This document shows, in pieces, positions 17,572 through 26,870 of a stretch of 36,400 nucleotides of DNA (positions within the stretch are counted from its first letter, which is position 1; each line of letters begins with the position of its first letter). Made by a program: the position numbers and the translations under genes. The notes under the pieces were generated by a model. It saw nothing but the letters and a program-made list of their open reading frames with translations, was not told the DNA's origin and did not search any database. The stretch is from an uncultured bacterium. Lineage in GTDB: Bacteria; Patescibacteriota; Minisyncoccia; Phycocordibacterales; CAIZLB01. Location: positions 1 to 36,400 of the forward strand of contig CAIZLB010000019.1 in the NCBI GenBank assembly GCA_903933735.1. Reading direction: 5' to 3'.

Positions 17572-19336
17572 ACAAACTCTTACTCTCAATCTTCTCTTTC
17601 AAAAATCTTATCATCTCATCATATGACAAACCTGTAACCTTCTCATCATTTCTACCTTCAAGTGAAAAGGTATTACTCTCCATCTCTTTATCCCCCACTA
17701 CAATCAGATATGGGACCTTCTCAAGTTTTGAGGCACGAACTTTTTTTCCAAGACTTTCATTACTTTGATCTATCTCAACACGTATATCTTCAGAGGCAAT
17801 TTTCTTAAATAAATCATGGGCGAAATCCATCTGCCTCTCGCCTATTGGAATAACTTTAAGTTGTACAGGTGAAAGCCAAAGTGGAAAAGCTCCGGCAAAA
17901 TGTTCTATAGCCACACCTAAGAATCTCTCTATAGATCCACCGATAGCGCGATGTATAACCACAGGTCTTTCATTTTCCCCTTTTTCATTTACAAATGATA
18001 AATCAAATCTTTCTGGTGCATTGAAATCAAGTTGTATAGTTGCAAGTTGCCATTCACGACCAATAGCATCCTTAAACATAAAGTCGAGCTTAGGACCATA
18101 AAAAGCGGCTTCATTTTTACCTTCTTTATATGGAAGTTTATTTTCATCACATATCTCTTTAAGTGAAGTCTCTGCAGTATTCCAGATCTCATCTGACCCA
18201 AGATAACCAGTTTTGTCATCACCTCGAGTTGATAATCTAACCCAATAACCTTCTATCATATTCATAGTTGTATAGAATTGTTTTATGATATCAACAATAA
18301 TATTAACCTCTTCTTTTACTTGAGATACACGACAGAATAGATGACCATCATCTTGAGTAATAGCACGCACACGAGCCAGACCTGAAAGTTGTCCGGTTTT
18401 TTCATCACGATAAATAGTTGCTGGTTCAAAATATTTTATCGGCATATCACGATATGAAAATTGATTATCTAAAAATAATTGATAATGATGCGGACAGTTC
18501 ATCGGTTTAAGATAAAAATCTTCTTTAGAAGTACCACCGTGCACCGAAAACATATCATCTAGATAATGTTGTCCATGACCTGAGACTTCATATAACTGAG
18601 CTTTAGCTAGATGCGGAGTCCAAACTCTTTGATAACCTTTGTTTTTATGTAGTGACCAAAGATACTTTTCAAGCTCTTGTCTTAAGACTGTTCCCTTTGG
18701 TTGAAATAAAGGAAGACCAGAACCAACAAGATCTGAGATAGTGAAAAGTTTTAATTCCTTTCCAAGTTTTCTATGATCTCTTTTTTTAGCCTCTTCTCTG
18801 TTGTCAATGAAGGTGTCAAGTTCCGCTTTAGTGTCATAAGCTAAACCATAGATACGAACGAGCATCTTATTTTTCTCATCTCCTCGCCAATAAGCACCAG
18901 CGATCTTATCGAGTGTGAATGAATCCTCAGCTATTTCTTTTGTATCTTCAACATGACCTCCACGACAAAGATCTGTGAATTCATAGTCAGTTCCTTTACC
19001 TGAGACGTATAGAGTTATCTCTTCACCTTTGTCGACTATACCTTTTATAAGTTCAAGCTTATAGGGATTATTTTTGAAAATGTTTTCCGCCTCGGCTTTG
19101 GTAACTTTTTCTTGATTGAAGGATGACCAAGTTTTTAAGACTTTCTTCATCTCATCTTGTATACGTGGAAAATCTTCTTCTTTAGGAGCGTTTGATGGAA
19201 AATCAATATCATAATAAAAACCGTTTTCAACTGCAGGACCGATCGTCATCAAAGCATCTGGGTATAGCTTTAATATGGCTCCGGCTAATACATGTGCCAA
19301 GGAATGTCTTTTATTTTCTATTGATGATGATTGCAT
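17570..19336 (-). CDS. thrS: Threonyl-tRNA synthetase lacking the TGS domain
   Basis: Class II synthetase that charges tRNA-Thr and edits mischarged serine. The 588-residue protein begins directly with the editing domain. HSLAHVL (H11, H15) and TDLCRGGH (C124, H128) are its metal or substrate residues. The catalytic core has MNCPHHYQLF with zinc-ligand C281, the motif 2 region ARVRAITQDDGHLF and motif 3 near IERFLGVAIEHFAG. The C-terminal anticodon-binding domain (VKVIPIGERQMDFAHDL...) is present. Typical bacterial enzymes are about 640 residues with an N-terminal TGS domain, which is missing here. The ATG lies six bases after TGC-TAAACT, predicting a leaderless message with no room for a T-box or other leader control. 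Confidence 0.96.
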   Translation of the reverse strand: MQSSSIENKRHSLAHVLAGAILKLYPDALMTIGPAVENGFYYDIDFPSNAPKEEDFPRIQDEMKKVLKTWSSFNQEKVTKAEAENIFKNNPYKLELIKGIVDKGEEITLYVSGKGTDYEFTDLCRGGHVEDTKEIAEDSFTLDKIAGAYWRGDEKNKMLVRIYGLAYDTKAELDTFIDNREEAKKRDHRKLGKELKLFTISDLVGSGLPLFQPKGTVLRQELEKYLWSLHKNKGYQRVWTPHLAKAQLYEVSGHGQHYLDDMFSVHGGTSKEDFYLKPMNCPHHYQLFLDNQFSYRDMPIKYFEPATIYRDEKTGQLSGLARVRAITQDDGHLFCRVSQVKEEVNIIVDIIKQFYTTMNMIEGYWVRLSTRGDDKTGYLGSDEIWNTAETSLKEICDENKLPYKEGKNEAAFYGPKLDFMFKDAIGREWQLATIQLDFNAPERFDLSFVNEKGENERPVVIHRAIGGSIERFLGVAIEHFAGAFPLWLSPVQLKVIPIGERQMDFAHDLFKKIASEDIRVEIDQSNESLGKKVRASKLEKVPYLIVVGDKEMESNTFSLEGRNDEKVTGLSYDEMIRFLKEKIESKSL

Positions 19337-19397
19337 AGAGTGAGTTTAGCATATTTGGACGGGGGTGAAAATGGGGTGATGTTATTTAATCTTTTTT

Positions 19398-19423
19398 AAA
19401 CCCGTCGAATTCGACGGGTTTAG
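19398..19423. repeat. Perfect 26-bp palindrome between dinD and thrS
   Basis: TAAACCCGTCGAA and its complement, centred on GAATTC. Its upstream flank CTTTTTTAAAC matches the palindrome at 10454. Three inner pairs differ between the two copies, each change matched on the other arm. There is no clear T-run in the thrS direction, so it is not an ordinary terminator. Confidence 0.75.
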
Positions 19424-19431
19424 ATTTAAGG

Positions 19432-20271
19432 TTATTTCTTCTTAGTAATCTTCTTAAGTTCTTTTTTCTTTTCACTTTCTACTTTCCTCTCGACTTTTTT
19501 GACATCTTCCAGTGGTGGTAACTTTTCAGGAACAACACCTCTGGATATCAGAGTTGATCTTACACTTTTATTATTGGTAACATGTTCAGAGGATATCTGA
19601 TTTTCTGTTTTCATATTCTTTTCTCTTGCATTATGCACCGTAATTGCACTAGCAAATTCTTTGGCTTTCAATAAAATTGTTGGCATGAAATCAGCAATAG
19701 GTTTATCACCTGTATTCCATATAATTTTCATATCTGAAGTGGTTTTTCCTCCGAAAAATGCAATATCTCCTTTACTACGGATAAGTGCAAAGTTTTTATT
19801 ACCACCAGTTTGTTTAAGAATCACCGATGATAATTCCTTTTCTGTTCCAGTAAGTTTTTCTCTAGCTTTTAATCTATCAATCTCAGACAGTCTTTTTTCA
19901 ATAAGTTCAGCTCTTCTTGTTTGGATGGCAAAATATGTTTGAGCGAAAGCTATTTCCTCCTTTGAAGGGTTGCCATTTTGAGCTATGAGGTAGCAGGCAT
20001 AACGTGTGAGTGCTATATCATCAATTTCTCTTTGTGCACCCTTACCAAGATCTATCATCTTCCTGACGTCAGGAAAATGATCATAAATTTTTTCACCAAA
20101 GACTTCGCACGCTATTTTAGCCTTAAATATAGCATTTAAAAAGTTTTCCCACTTTGAATAACCAAGCAAGTTTTGCAAATCTCTAGCAAACCAAAATTCT
20201 AGACCATCATCGGTTTTATGTGCGAAGGACTCGAAGTTTTTTGTGAGTGAATGTATTATTTCTGGTTTCAT
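19432..20271 (-). CDS. dinD: DinD-like DNA-damage-inducible protein
   Basis: A 279-residue protein matching the Escherichia coli DinD layout along its length: [22 protein letters not shown] (BRO-N-like domain), [31 protein letters not shown] in pieces, a helical [22 protein letters not shown]...GDIAFFGG, and the C-terminal [25 protein letters not shown]. Escherichia coli DinD is SOS-induced and acts against RecA filament function. The role here is inferred. The tail is a Lys/Glu-rich extension. The ATG follows TGA-TAAAAT by nine bases. I see no convincing LexA box. Confidence 0.85.
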   Translation of the reverse strand: MKPEIIHSLTKNFESFAHKTDDGLEFWFARDLQNLLGYSKWENFLNAIFKAKIACEVFGEKIYDHFPDVRKMIDLGKGAQREIDDIALTRYACYLIAQNGNPSKEEIAFAQTYFAIQTRRAELIEKRLSEIDRLKAREKLTGTEKELSSVILKQTGGNKNFALIRSKGDIAFFGGKTTSDMKIIWNTGDKPIADFMPTILLKAKEFASAITVHNAREKNMKTENQISSEHVTNNKSVRSTLISRGVVPEKLPPLEDVKKVERKVESEKKKELKKITKKK

Positions 20272-20324
20272 ATGAGTAGTATTTTATCATAGATTTTTTT
20301 GAGGAGATGTGGTGTAAATAATAT

Positions 20325-20357
20325 AAAAAAACGCCCCGCACACATGGTGAAGGGCTT
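20325..20357 (-). terminator. Terminator of the 20391 gene
   Basis: On the complement GCCC...GGGC is followed by GTTTTTTT, 34 bases after the stop. Confidence 0.75.
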
Positions 20358-20390
20358 AATATCAAAGACAGAATCAGACGATGATTTTCC

Positions 20391-20654
20391 TCATTCGAAA
20401 TTCTTATCGATCATAATCATATCATCTTCATTGGTCTGAATGACAGTGACTGAAAAACACAGTTCACCGACAGAATAAGAGACGTAGCGATATCTGATAT
20501 TGTTATGGGTCTGATAGTCGGTGAACAAATCATCTTTGTTCAAAGTAGAGATCCAAGTAAAGAATCCTTCGATCTGCCGATCTTTAACTTCGGAATGCGG
20601 CATTTGCTCAGCGATACGGAGAGCGTTGAGGTGGTTTAGGAATAGTTGTTTCAT
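20391..20654 (-). CDS. Small uncharacterised protein with a real 5' leader
   Basis: An 87-residue soluble protein (MKQLFLNHLNALRIAEQM... ending MIMIDKNFE), with no recognised family. Its promoter is clear at the -10 (TGT-TATAAT, 20689-20694) but lies about 34 bases before the ATG. The leader is A/C-rich (CAACCAACC, then GGACCAACCAA before ATG) and lacks a Shine-Dalgarno site. This contrasts with the leaderless pattern of its neighbours. The terminator is strong. It looks like another independently expressed single-gene unit. Confidence 0.65.
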   Translation of the reverse strand: MKQLFLNHLNALRIAEQMPHSEVKDRQIEGFFTWISTLNKDDLFTDYQTHNNIRYRYVSYSVGELCFSVTVIQTNEDDMIMIDKNFE

Positions 20655-20738
20655 TTGGTTGGTCCTGGTTACGTTTTCAGGTTGGTTGATTATAACATGA
20701 GTTTGGGGGTTTGTGGAGGGGGGGGTAAGCTATACAAA

Positions 20739-21110
20739 TCAAACAATATCTTCAATATGTTTTTGCCACCAAGTAGTTTCATTTTTCATATTTAAATCAT
20801 TCTTATTATATACCAAAAGTAATTCAGCTATAGCCTCTTTTTTGGATACTTTTACTATATACCTACAACCACTACTTTTCTTAGATTCTTTTGTACCAGC
20901 AACTGTAAATTCAACCTTTGCTATATAATAATCTTCATAGACATTTATTTTTTCAAAGAAATTTGTACTTGATAATTCATCAACATTTTCAAGTTGAAAA
21001 ACAATAGCCTTGAGAGTAATATCCCATTTGCTTAAATACTTTTTTAAAAAATATTTTATATAATGCTTTTCGGCATATTGATGGATTATTACAGTATACC
21101 TAATAGACAT
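20739..21110 (-). CDS. RelE-like toxin candidate partnered with Panacea antitoxin
   Basis: A 123-residue protein encoded directly after, and overlapping by 11 bases, the HTH-Panacea gene. The segment VYEDYYIAKVEFTVAGTKESKKSSGCRYIVKV followed by AELLLVYNKNDL is typical of RelE/HigB-superfamily proteins: strands carrying basic residues and a late LLVYxK segment. The N-terminus is less typical. In Panacea systems the second gene encodes a toxin, often of variable fold. An mRNA-interferase activity is possible but not shown. The call rests on context and a moderate motif match. Confidence 0.6.
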   Translation of the reverse strand: MSIRYTVIIHQYAEKHYIKYFLKKYLSKWDITLKAIVFQLENVDELSSTNFFEKINVYEDYYIAKVEFTVAGTKESKKSSGCRYIVKVSKKEAIAELLLVYNKNDLNMKNETTWWQKHIEDIV

Positions 21111-21792
21111 GATCAGGATCCTCTTGAGTTATGAGTTCATAATGTATAGCTTCCCCGTCACGACTGATTTTCCAAGGTAATTGAGAGTGTGTAAAATCAA
21201 CAATTTCTTTTGTTCTTTTATCTTCCCATTTTTTATATATTTTTTTTATAAGAGTAAGTTCATCTTTGTTAAGATTTTGAATAGGCTCATATTCGGCGCC
21301 ACGACCTAGAGATATGAGCATTGCATCTTTTTTGGTTTCGATATTTATCTCACCTTGTTCAAACATCTCATCAAGTACTCTAAAATAGACATCGGGTACA
21401 GGACCGTATTCCAGTCTCTTATATTGCATACCACTCATACTCACACAATTTTCATAGAACCAAGCGAAGTCGGCGAGATATACTAGCTTAGCAAGTTTTG
21501 TTTTAGGAATCTTACCGTCCTTTTTTCCACCAAGTTCCAGTTTTAGAAAAGAAGTGATTATGCTTTTATACTTTTCGATGTTGGGTGATTGTTCTCTAGA
21601 TATATCCTCTAGTGTTACACCGAACATATTGGCGAGAATATTTGCCTCACTTAATGTTATCTCCCTCTTGTCTTGTTCGATGTTTATATAACTTGTACGG
21701 GATATAGATAAAAAACCAGCCATCTGTTGTTGAGAGTAGCCTTTGGCTTCACGCTGGGTTTTTATGTATGTGCCGTGTTTTGTTGGGAGCAT
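21100..21792 (-). CDS. HTH-Panacea antitoxin
   Basis: A 230-residue fusion. Residues 1-66 form an XRE-type helix-turn-helix (TQREAKGYSQQQMAGFLSIS, then YINIEQDKREITL). Residues about 75-200 match the Panacea domain (DUF4065): KLAKLVYLADFAWFYENC, a short loop, then YKRLEYGPVPDVYFRVLDEM. Panacea domains neutralise many unrelated toxins by direct binding, and HTH-fused forms can repress their own operon. Here the presumed toxin follows with an 11-base overlap. The ATG lies six bases after TGC-TACACT, a leaderless arrangement. Confidence 0.85.
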   Translation of the reverse strand: MLPTKHGTYIKTQREAKGYSQQQMAGFLSISRTSYINIEQDKREITLSEANILANMFGVTLEDISREQSPNIEKYKSIITSFLKLELGGKKDGKIPKTKLAKLVYLADFAWFYENCVSMSGMQYKRLEYGPVPDVYFRVLDEMFEQGEINIETKKDAMLISLGRGAEYEPIQNLNKDELTLIKKIYKKWEDKRTKEIVDFTHSQLPWKISRDGEAIHYELITQEDPDHVY

Positions 21793-21859
21793 ATAAATAG
21801 TGTAGCATATGGGTGTCAGGATTGCGAACAGTTAGTATGTAAAATACGGACACTTAAAA

Positions 21860-21942
21860 ACATTAAACGCAAGTATCCTTATAATAAACAGTCTATATAA
21901 TTATAATTGAAAAGAACCATTCGGATAAATGATTCTTTTCAC
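21860..21942 (+). ncRNA. Possible small RNA (weak)
   Basis: The 231-base gap between the Panacea gene and the DUF3892 gene has a -10-like TG-TAAAAT-ACGGACAC near 21840-21850, similar to the promoters in the 29.9-30.6 kb array. It also has a 13-bp imperfect hairpin at 21909-21940 that could end a transcript. No -35 box at proper spacing was found. Confidence 0.25.
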
Positions 21943-22023
21943 AGAAATTTATTACATAAATTCCCTACAAAATTATTGTAACATATTTCTGGATTAAAAA
22001 TAACTTATCCACAAATTAAAAAT

Positions 22024-22314
22024 ATGTCAGTGAGAATAACGTGTATCACAAAAGATGATACAAATAACGAAAATAGATACACAGCAATAAGTGAATTAGG
22101 TTGGAAAAATGAATCTACAGGTAATACAGGTAGAGCATCACGATTAGAAATGTATAACTGGATTAAATTCAAAGGTGGATCAGCTTATGTAAAAGATAGT
22201 TCTAATAATACCGCCTACCTAATGACCGCGGAAACAAATAGAGGTACACAATATGTTAAGACTATAGCAGATGAAACTAAAACGGATAATTTACTAAGCC
22301 TGCCTAGGTGTTAA
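22024..22314 (+). CDS. DUF3892 family protein
   Basis: A 96-residue protein whose pattern fits DUF3892: VRITCITKDD, a short polar loop, AISELGWKNESTGNTGRASR, MYNWIKFKGGSAYVKDSSNN, and TKTDNLLSLPRC at the end. The family is small, widespread and of unknown function, often near mobile or defence genes; here it is convergent with the type I restriction operon. No helix-turn-helix or membrane segment is present. A strong bidirectional terminator separates it from hsdS. Confidence 0.8.
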   Translation: MSVRITCITKDDTNNENRYTAISELGWKNESTGNTGRASRLEMYNWIKFKGGSAYVKDSSNNTAYLMTAETNRGTQYVKTIADETKTDNLLSLPRC

Positions 22315-22324
22315 TTATATAAAA

Positions 22325-22370
22325 AATAAAACAGTATCAGAATAATATCTTGTGCTGTTTTATTATTTTT
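22325..22370. terminator. Bidirectional terminator
   Basis: AATAAAACAG and CTGTTTTATT form a ten-pair stem with T-rich sequence on both sides. It serves the DUF3892 gene (+) and hsdS (-), whose stop is five bases away. Confidence 0.85.
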
Positions 22371-22374
22371 TAAA

Positions 22375-23571
22375 TTATATTGATTCTCCATTAAAGGCCT
22401 CTTTTAGATATGCTTTTTCAAGTTTTTTAAAATCTTCGAGTTGGGATTTTTGGAGTTGTTTTAAGTTTTCTATTTTTTCAGATAATTTATCAAGTTCCTT
22501 AACAATTTCTTTTTGCTCAGCCAATGAAGGAATCAATATTTTAACCCCCTTTACTAATTGACTATTCAAATTTTGAACAACAGCACCTCCTGCAAGTTTT
22601 TTAAACTGACTATATATATCATCTGAACTTAAAAAGTAATATAAGTACTCTTCTGTTAATTCTTTTTTTGGTCTTAATAGTAACCAACCGTCGTGAATAG
22701 CTCCTTCCGTTTTCATTATATAAGGACGACCAAAACTCATTGAGTTTGTTAAAATAAAGTCTCCAGGATAAACCATTCTTGTTTTATGAAGACCTTCTTT
22801 TGTAATCTTTTGCTTAGTTTTATATATGTATTTAGTGGAATCTGTGGCATCTGATATCTTGATCCAGTTTATAGCATCAACATCATTTGTTAAATAGTGC
22901 TGAATAGGACGCGGAGATCCTCCTCTGGCGATTTCACATATTTCTCCCAGAGCTTCTTCTTTCCAATTCTTAATCTTACCTTGTTCGAATATATTGTGAA
23001 GTTTTTGGGATAATATTTTTTCTGTATCAGAAATAGATTCTTCCTGTAGTTGTTTTATTTTTGTTAGTTTATCAAATTTATTATCCAAAGATTTTATAAT
23101 TTCTTCTTGCTTATCAATCGGAGGGAGCGGTACATTAATTTTACTAATATCTGAAATCTTTAATGAAGGATATGCTGAATTAGATGTAATTTCTTTTGCA
23201 TCAACAGTTGTTAGAAAATAATATAAGTATTTTGATTGCACATTATTTGGATTTGGAGTAATTGTTGCAAGATGACTTGAGACATAACCATCACATCCCA
23301 TAATTACTCTGTGATTTAAAAAGGTTGAGGCACCACTCTTAGGAAACAATATTGTACCCTTTGTAAATAATTTTAAACCTTTGATACCGTTTTTATTCAA
23401 ATAATCTCTCACATGAGTCAAATGATCAGATAAATGAACTATCCCAACATCTGAGGTTCTGAAAAAAGGATATACCCCATCTTTAAAAAGATCTTTCTTT
23501 TGTGGTGCGGAGTTACCAGAAGATATTTCCGATATTTCTGATATTTTTTTTATTTGCCAATTAGTTTTCAT
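22375..23571 (-). CDS. hsdS: Type I restriction-modification specificity subunit
   Basis: The subunit that picks the two halves of the split recognition site. I start it at the ATG 23569-23571 (MKTNWQIKKISEISEISSG), giving 398 residues and an 11-base overlap with the OLD gene. The longer frame from 23607 adds 12 residues not typical of HsdS. There are two target-recognition domains, each followed by a conserved spacer helix. The first is about 1-170 (FFRTSDVGIVHLSD..., ending LPPIDKQEEIIKSLDNKFDKL). The second is about 205-398 (LGEICEIARGGSPRP..., ending IPSLAEQKEIVKELDKLSEKI). It is the last gene of the operon. The recognition sequence cannot be read from this. Confidence 0.93.
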   Translation of the reverse strand: MKTNWQIKKISEISEISSGNSAPQKKDLFKDGVYPFFRTSDVGIVHLSDHLTHVRDYLNKNGIKGLKLFTKGTILFPKSGASTFLNHRVIMGCDGYVSSHLATITPNPNNVQSKYLYYFLTTVDAKEITSNSAYPSLKISDISKINVPLPPIDKQEEIIKSLDNKFDKLTKIKQLQEESISDTEKILSQKLHNIFEQGKIKNWKEEALGEICEIARGGSPRPIQHYLTNDVDAINWIKISDATDSTKYIYKTKQKITKEGLHKTRMVYPGDFILTNSMSFGRPYIMKTEGAIHDGWLLLRPKKELTEEYLYYFLSSDDIYSQFKKLAGGAVVQNLNSQLVKGVKILIPSLAEQKEIVKELDKLSEKIENLKQLQKSQLEDFKKLEKAYLKEAFNGESI

Positions 23572-25453
23572 AAATATTTTTGATAAATTCTTTAATGTAA
23601 GATTCATTAATAATATCAGAAATTCTTTCTCCGTTATTTAATAATTTTTGAATTTGAAAAATTTTATCTAAACTAAGTTTAATAGTCCCGGGTTCAAGTA
23701 TTTCACCTCTAAGACTAAGTCCCTCTATATCAGAATTCAAAATAAGTATTGAATTTTTAGATAATTCTTTAATAACAGAATCTATTTCTAATCTTAGCCC
23801 TAGGCTAATATCATCTATTTTTTTTGCTAAATAAAAGCCTTTTTCATCTTTTTCTTTAATTTTTAACCTTAATGACGAAATTTTTTTCCTCAATCCTTCT
23901 TTTAAAAATTCTTTGTTGATGTCGACAACAGAATTATGACATTTATAATTAATACTATATTTTTTTCCGATCTCTTTATCTTTATCTCGAAGTAAAAAAT
24001 CAAAATCTGCAATGATAAAACATGGTATATCTAATTTATTCAACATATCAACATATTTAGAAAAATTATCTTTTGTTCCAACAGCAACGACAGATATATT
24101 TTTATTATCCAAACTGTATCCCGAATCATCCGCAATCCATCTTACAACATACTCATCAAGACCTTCAGTTAAGATAACTTTATCTGCAAAAAATATCTCA
24201 CTATATCTTACGTCTAAGATTAAATGCTTATTCTCTTTAATGCTTAAAGATTTTGCATGAGTACCATTTTCATCTTTTGTTATATTTATAATATTTAAAT
24301 TTTCATCAATTGTTTTAATAAACTCAGTAGAATGAGTCGTTATAATAACCTGATGATTTCCATCAGCAAATGCATCCAGTCGATCACTTACAACCCTTCT
24401 CGCATGTGGATGAAGGAATATTTCAGGCTCCTCAACACAAAGAAGTGCTGATGAGGTAGTGTTAATATTTTTTGTATAATAATTAAATAATCCAATAATA
24501 GTCGCACTTTGGATTCCTGAACCTTTTTCAGAAAGAGGACTATCTATACCGTCATTTATGTATATTTTTGCGTTTTTATAAATTTCAGTGTCCAGACTAT
24601 CATTAAATTTTATCTCAAGACTGGCACCAGGAAAAGCAATATCCAATGATGTTTGTTGCATTTCTTCTTTTACTTCAGAAAAAATTTTATCAGCTTCAGC
24701 ACCTATTTCTTTGAATTTTTTTAGTAAATCTTCTGTTTTTTTAGATTCAACCAATGATTTCATCAATTTACCATACCAAGACCAATTGTTTAATCTTAAT
24801 TGATTTTGAGGATCTCTAAATGACGGAATTATAGCACTTTGCAAAAACTCATTTCTAATTGGAGCCTTAAAACCAAGTGTATAATTCTCACCATCCGCAC
24901 TATAAGTAAACATTATCTTTTTTGTAACCCTCTCTTCTTGTCTTTTGGCTTGAAAAATAAAAACGATATTGCTAACATTTTGAAATTCAGCGGTAAAACC
25001 AGTCTGATTTTTGAGTTTTGGGTTTACATAAATTTTTTCACTTTTATCCAAAGAGTCTACATCTATGTCAAACATTTTTTTACAATTATCAAAATTAAAA
25101 ATATCATCTTCTTCATAAGATTGAGTGTGCTTATAGTAACCGTAACATTTGTTAATTTCTTCAAAATTCAAGACGATTAATTCATCATTACCATCTTTTT
25201 CTCTAGTCAACTCAATTAATATATATATTTCATTTGAGAAATCTGTACCGTTATTATAAAAATCATTCTTTGTAACATTTTCACTCTTAGCATAATCGGG
25301 AGAGTTCTCACCCAAAATTAAATCTATGGCTTTTATAATATTACTCTTGCCTCCATTATTCTTACCTACTATAATATTTTTTTTGGGAGAAAACTTAAGA
25401 TCTAAATCTTTAATTGATCTATAATTTTTTACTTTCAATCTACTCAGATACAT
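23561..25453 (-). CDS. OLD-family nuclease (AAA ATPase plus TOPRIM) inside the hsd operon
   Basis: A 630-residue protein. The N-terminal ABC-type ATPase has MYLSRLKVKNYRSIKDLDLK, Walker A GKNNGGKS (30-37), the signature SEKGSGIQ, Walker B LLCVEEPEIFLHP and the switch His in TTHSTEFI. A TOPRIM domain follows with KVILTEGLDEYVVRW and IADFDFLL, the acidic residues that hold metal for DNA cleavage. This is the architecture of OLD nucleases. There is no UvrD partner, so it is not Gabija. It starts six bases after hsdM stops and overlaps hsdS, so it is co-transcribed with and embedded in the restriction system, in the manner of the R-linked ORFs of Campylobacter. A defence role is inferred. Confidence 0.9.
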   Translation of the reverse strand: MYLSRLKVKNYRSIKDLDLKFSPKKNIIVGKNNGGKSNIIKAIDLILGENSPDYAKSENVTKNDFYNNGTDFSNEIYILIELTREKDGNDELIVLNFEEINKCYGYYKHTQSYEEDDIFNFDNCKKMFDIDVDSLDKSEKIYVNPKLKNQTGFTAEFQNVSNIVFIFQAKRQEERVTKKIMFTYSADGENYTLGFKAPIRNEFLQSAIIPSFRDPQNQLRLNNWSWYGKLMKSLVESKKTEDLLKKFKEIGAEADKIFSEVKEEMQQTSLDIAFPGASLEIKFNDSLDTEIYKNAKIYINDGIDSPLSEKGSGIQSATIIGLFNYYTKNINTTSSALLCVEEPEIFLHPHARRVVSDRLDAFADGNHQVIITTHSTEFIKTIDENLNIINITKDENGTHAKSLSIKENKHLILDVRYSEIFFADKVILTEGLDEYVVRWIADDSGYSLDNKNISVVAVGTKDNFSKYVDMLNKLDIPCFIIADFDFLLRDKDKEIGKKYSINYKCHNSVVDINKEFLKEGLRKKISSLRLKIKEKDEKGFYLAKKIDDISLGLRLEIDSVIKELSKNSILILNSDIEGLSLRGEILEPGTIKLSLDKIFQIQKLLNNGERISDIINESYIKEFIKNIYEN

Positions 25454-25459
25454 ATAAGT

Positions 25460-26869
25460 TTACTTTAAAAAAGCTAAGATTTTACCAATCTCCCCCATCC
25501 TCTCCACCACCCTCTGGACCAACTCATCCGAACTCAATTCGACCTCCACTTCCCCTACATGTGGATTTTTTGAGTCTAGATTCCAATTCTTATTTTCTAT
25601 ATCTTCTATAGAAACCTTCCATGCATTTTCATTTTCTTTTTTATTACCCATCCATTCTTTAACCACATCAAATTCTCCGTCAGTTATAGGTCTATTTCTA
25701 TTATATTGTCTCAATCCTTCAGGTAACTTCATTTGATAATACCAAACCTCTTTTGTTGGTTTTCCTTTTGTAAAAAATATAAGATTTGTATTGACTCCGG
25801 CATAAGGTTGGAATACTCCTTGTGGTAATCTTATTATTGTGTGAACATTACACTCTTTAAGTAAATGTTCTTTTATTTTAGCCCCCACACCTTCACTAAA
25901 AAGCGAACCGTCTGGCAGAACAATACCAGCTCTCCCCTCATCTTTTAATAAATGAACAAATAAAACTAGAAACAATAAGGCTGTTTCTTTAGTTCTAAAA
26001 TTTGCTGGAAAATTTAATTCTGTCCCATCTGTTACTTTAGCTCCAAAAGGTGGGTTTGCCAGTATTACATCTACTCTATCGTTTGGACCGTAATCATTAT
26101 ATGGACGAGATAACATATCCCCACGAAGTATAGTTGAAGGATCCTCAACGCCATGCAATATCATATTTGTTACAGCTAGCATATGAGGCAGAGGTTTTAA
26201 TTCTATTCCATGTATTTGTTCATGAAGTTTTTTCTCATCTTGAGATGTACCAACCTCTTTCCTCATATGTTCAAGTGCATTTGTTAGAAAACCTCCAGTA
26301 CCACACGCTGGGTCTAAAATCTTATCTCCTAATTTTGGATTTACTGTTTCAACAATAAATCTTGTCAGGGGTCTTGGTGTATAAAACTCTCCCGCACTTC
26401 CAGCACTTTGTAGATCTTTTAATATCTTTTCATATAAATCTCCAAAAGCATGCCTATCGCTATTTTTATTAAAATTTATTTCATTTATTTTATTAAAAAC
26501 TCTACGTATTAATACGCCATTTTTCATATAATTATAAGTGTCAGAAAATACAGTTTTTATTATAAGACCTCTTGGATCTATGGTGGATAAATCTTTTAAA
26601 CCTGGAAATAATTCTTTATCAATAAAATCAGCTAATTCTTGTCCTGTTATACCTTTATCATCCTTGGCCCAATTTCTATATCTAAATTTTTCTGGTATAG
26701 GTGATTTATACTTATTATCTATAAGCTCAAGATTTTCTTCTCTGTCGTCAAATATTTTTAGAAATAACATCCAAACTAATTGCGATATTCTGTTTGCATC
26801 ACCATCAAGACCTGCGTCTTGCCACATTATATCTTGTATACTTGATATTATATTTTGTATATTTCCCAT
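25460..26869 (-). CDS. hsdM: Type I restriction-modification DNA methyltransferase subunit
   Basis: N6-adenine methyltransferase subunit, 469 residues. The N-terminal helical domain has IQNIISSIQDIMWQDAGLDG in its first 25 residues. The AdoMet-binding motif DPACGTGGFL starts at 186 and the catalytic motif NPPF is at 272-275. AFGDLYEKIL and GEFYTPRPLTRF are also typical. The C-terminal part ends DELVQRVVERMGEIGKIL, a helix that docks on HsdS. It follows hsdR after a single base and precedes the OLD gene by six bases, so translation is probably coupled. With HsdS it protects host DNA; with HsdR it cuts unmodified DNA. Confidence 0.96.
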   Translation of the reverse strand: MGNIQNIISSIQDIMWQDAGLDGDANRISQLVWMLFLKIFDDREENLELIDNKYKSPIPEKFRYRNWAKDDKGITGQELADFIDKELFPGLKDLSTIDPRGLIIKTVFSDTYNYMKNGVLIRRVFNKINEINFNKNSDRHAFGDLYEKILKDLQSAGSAGEFYTPRPLTRFIVETVNPKLGDKILDPACGTGGFLTNALEHMRKEVGTSQDEKKLHEQIHGIELKPLPHMLAVTNMILHGVEDPSTILRGDMLSRPYNDYGPNDRVDVILANPPFGAKVTDGTELNFPANFRTKETALLFLVLFVHLLKDEGRAGIVLPDGSLFSEGVGAKIKEHLLKECNVHTIIRLPQGVFQPYAGVNTNLIFFTKGKPTKEVWYYQMKLPEGLRQYNRNRPITDGEFDVVKEWMGNKKENENAWKVSIEDIENKNWNLDSKNPHVGEVEVELSSDELVQRVVERMGEIGKILAFLK

Positions 26870-26870
26870 A

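Noticed and set aside
23572-23607. Upstream start for hsdS at 23607
   Set aside because: It would deepen the overlap with the OLD gene to 47 bases and add 12 residues outside the usual HsdS N-terminus. The ATG at 23569-23571 begins with a typical HsdS sequence.
23561-25453. Gabija defence system
   Set aside because: The OLD-type protein resembles GajA in domains, but no UvrD/PcrA-like helicase gene (GajB) is adjacent. The neighbours are hsdM and hsdS.
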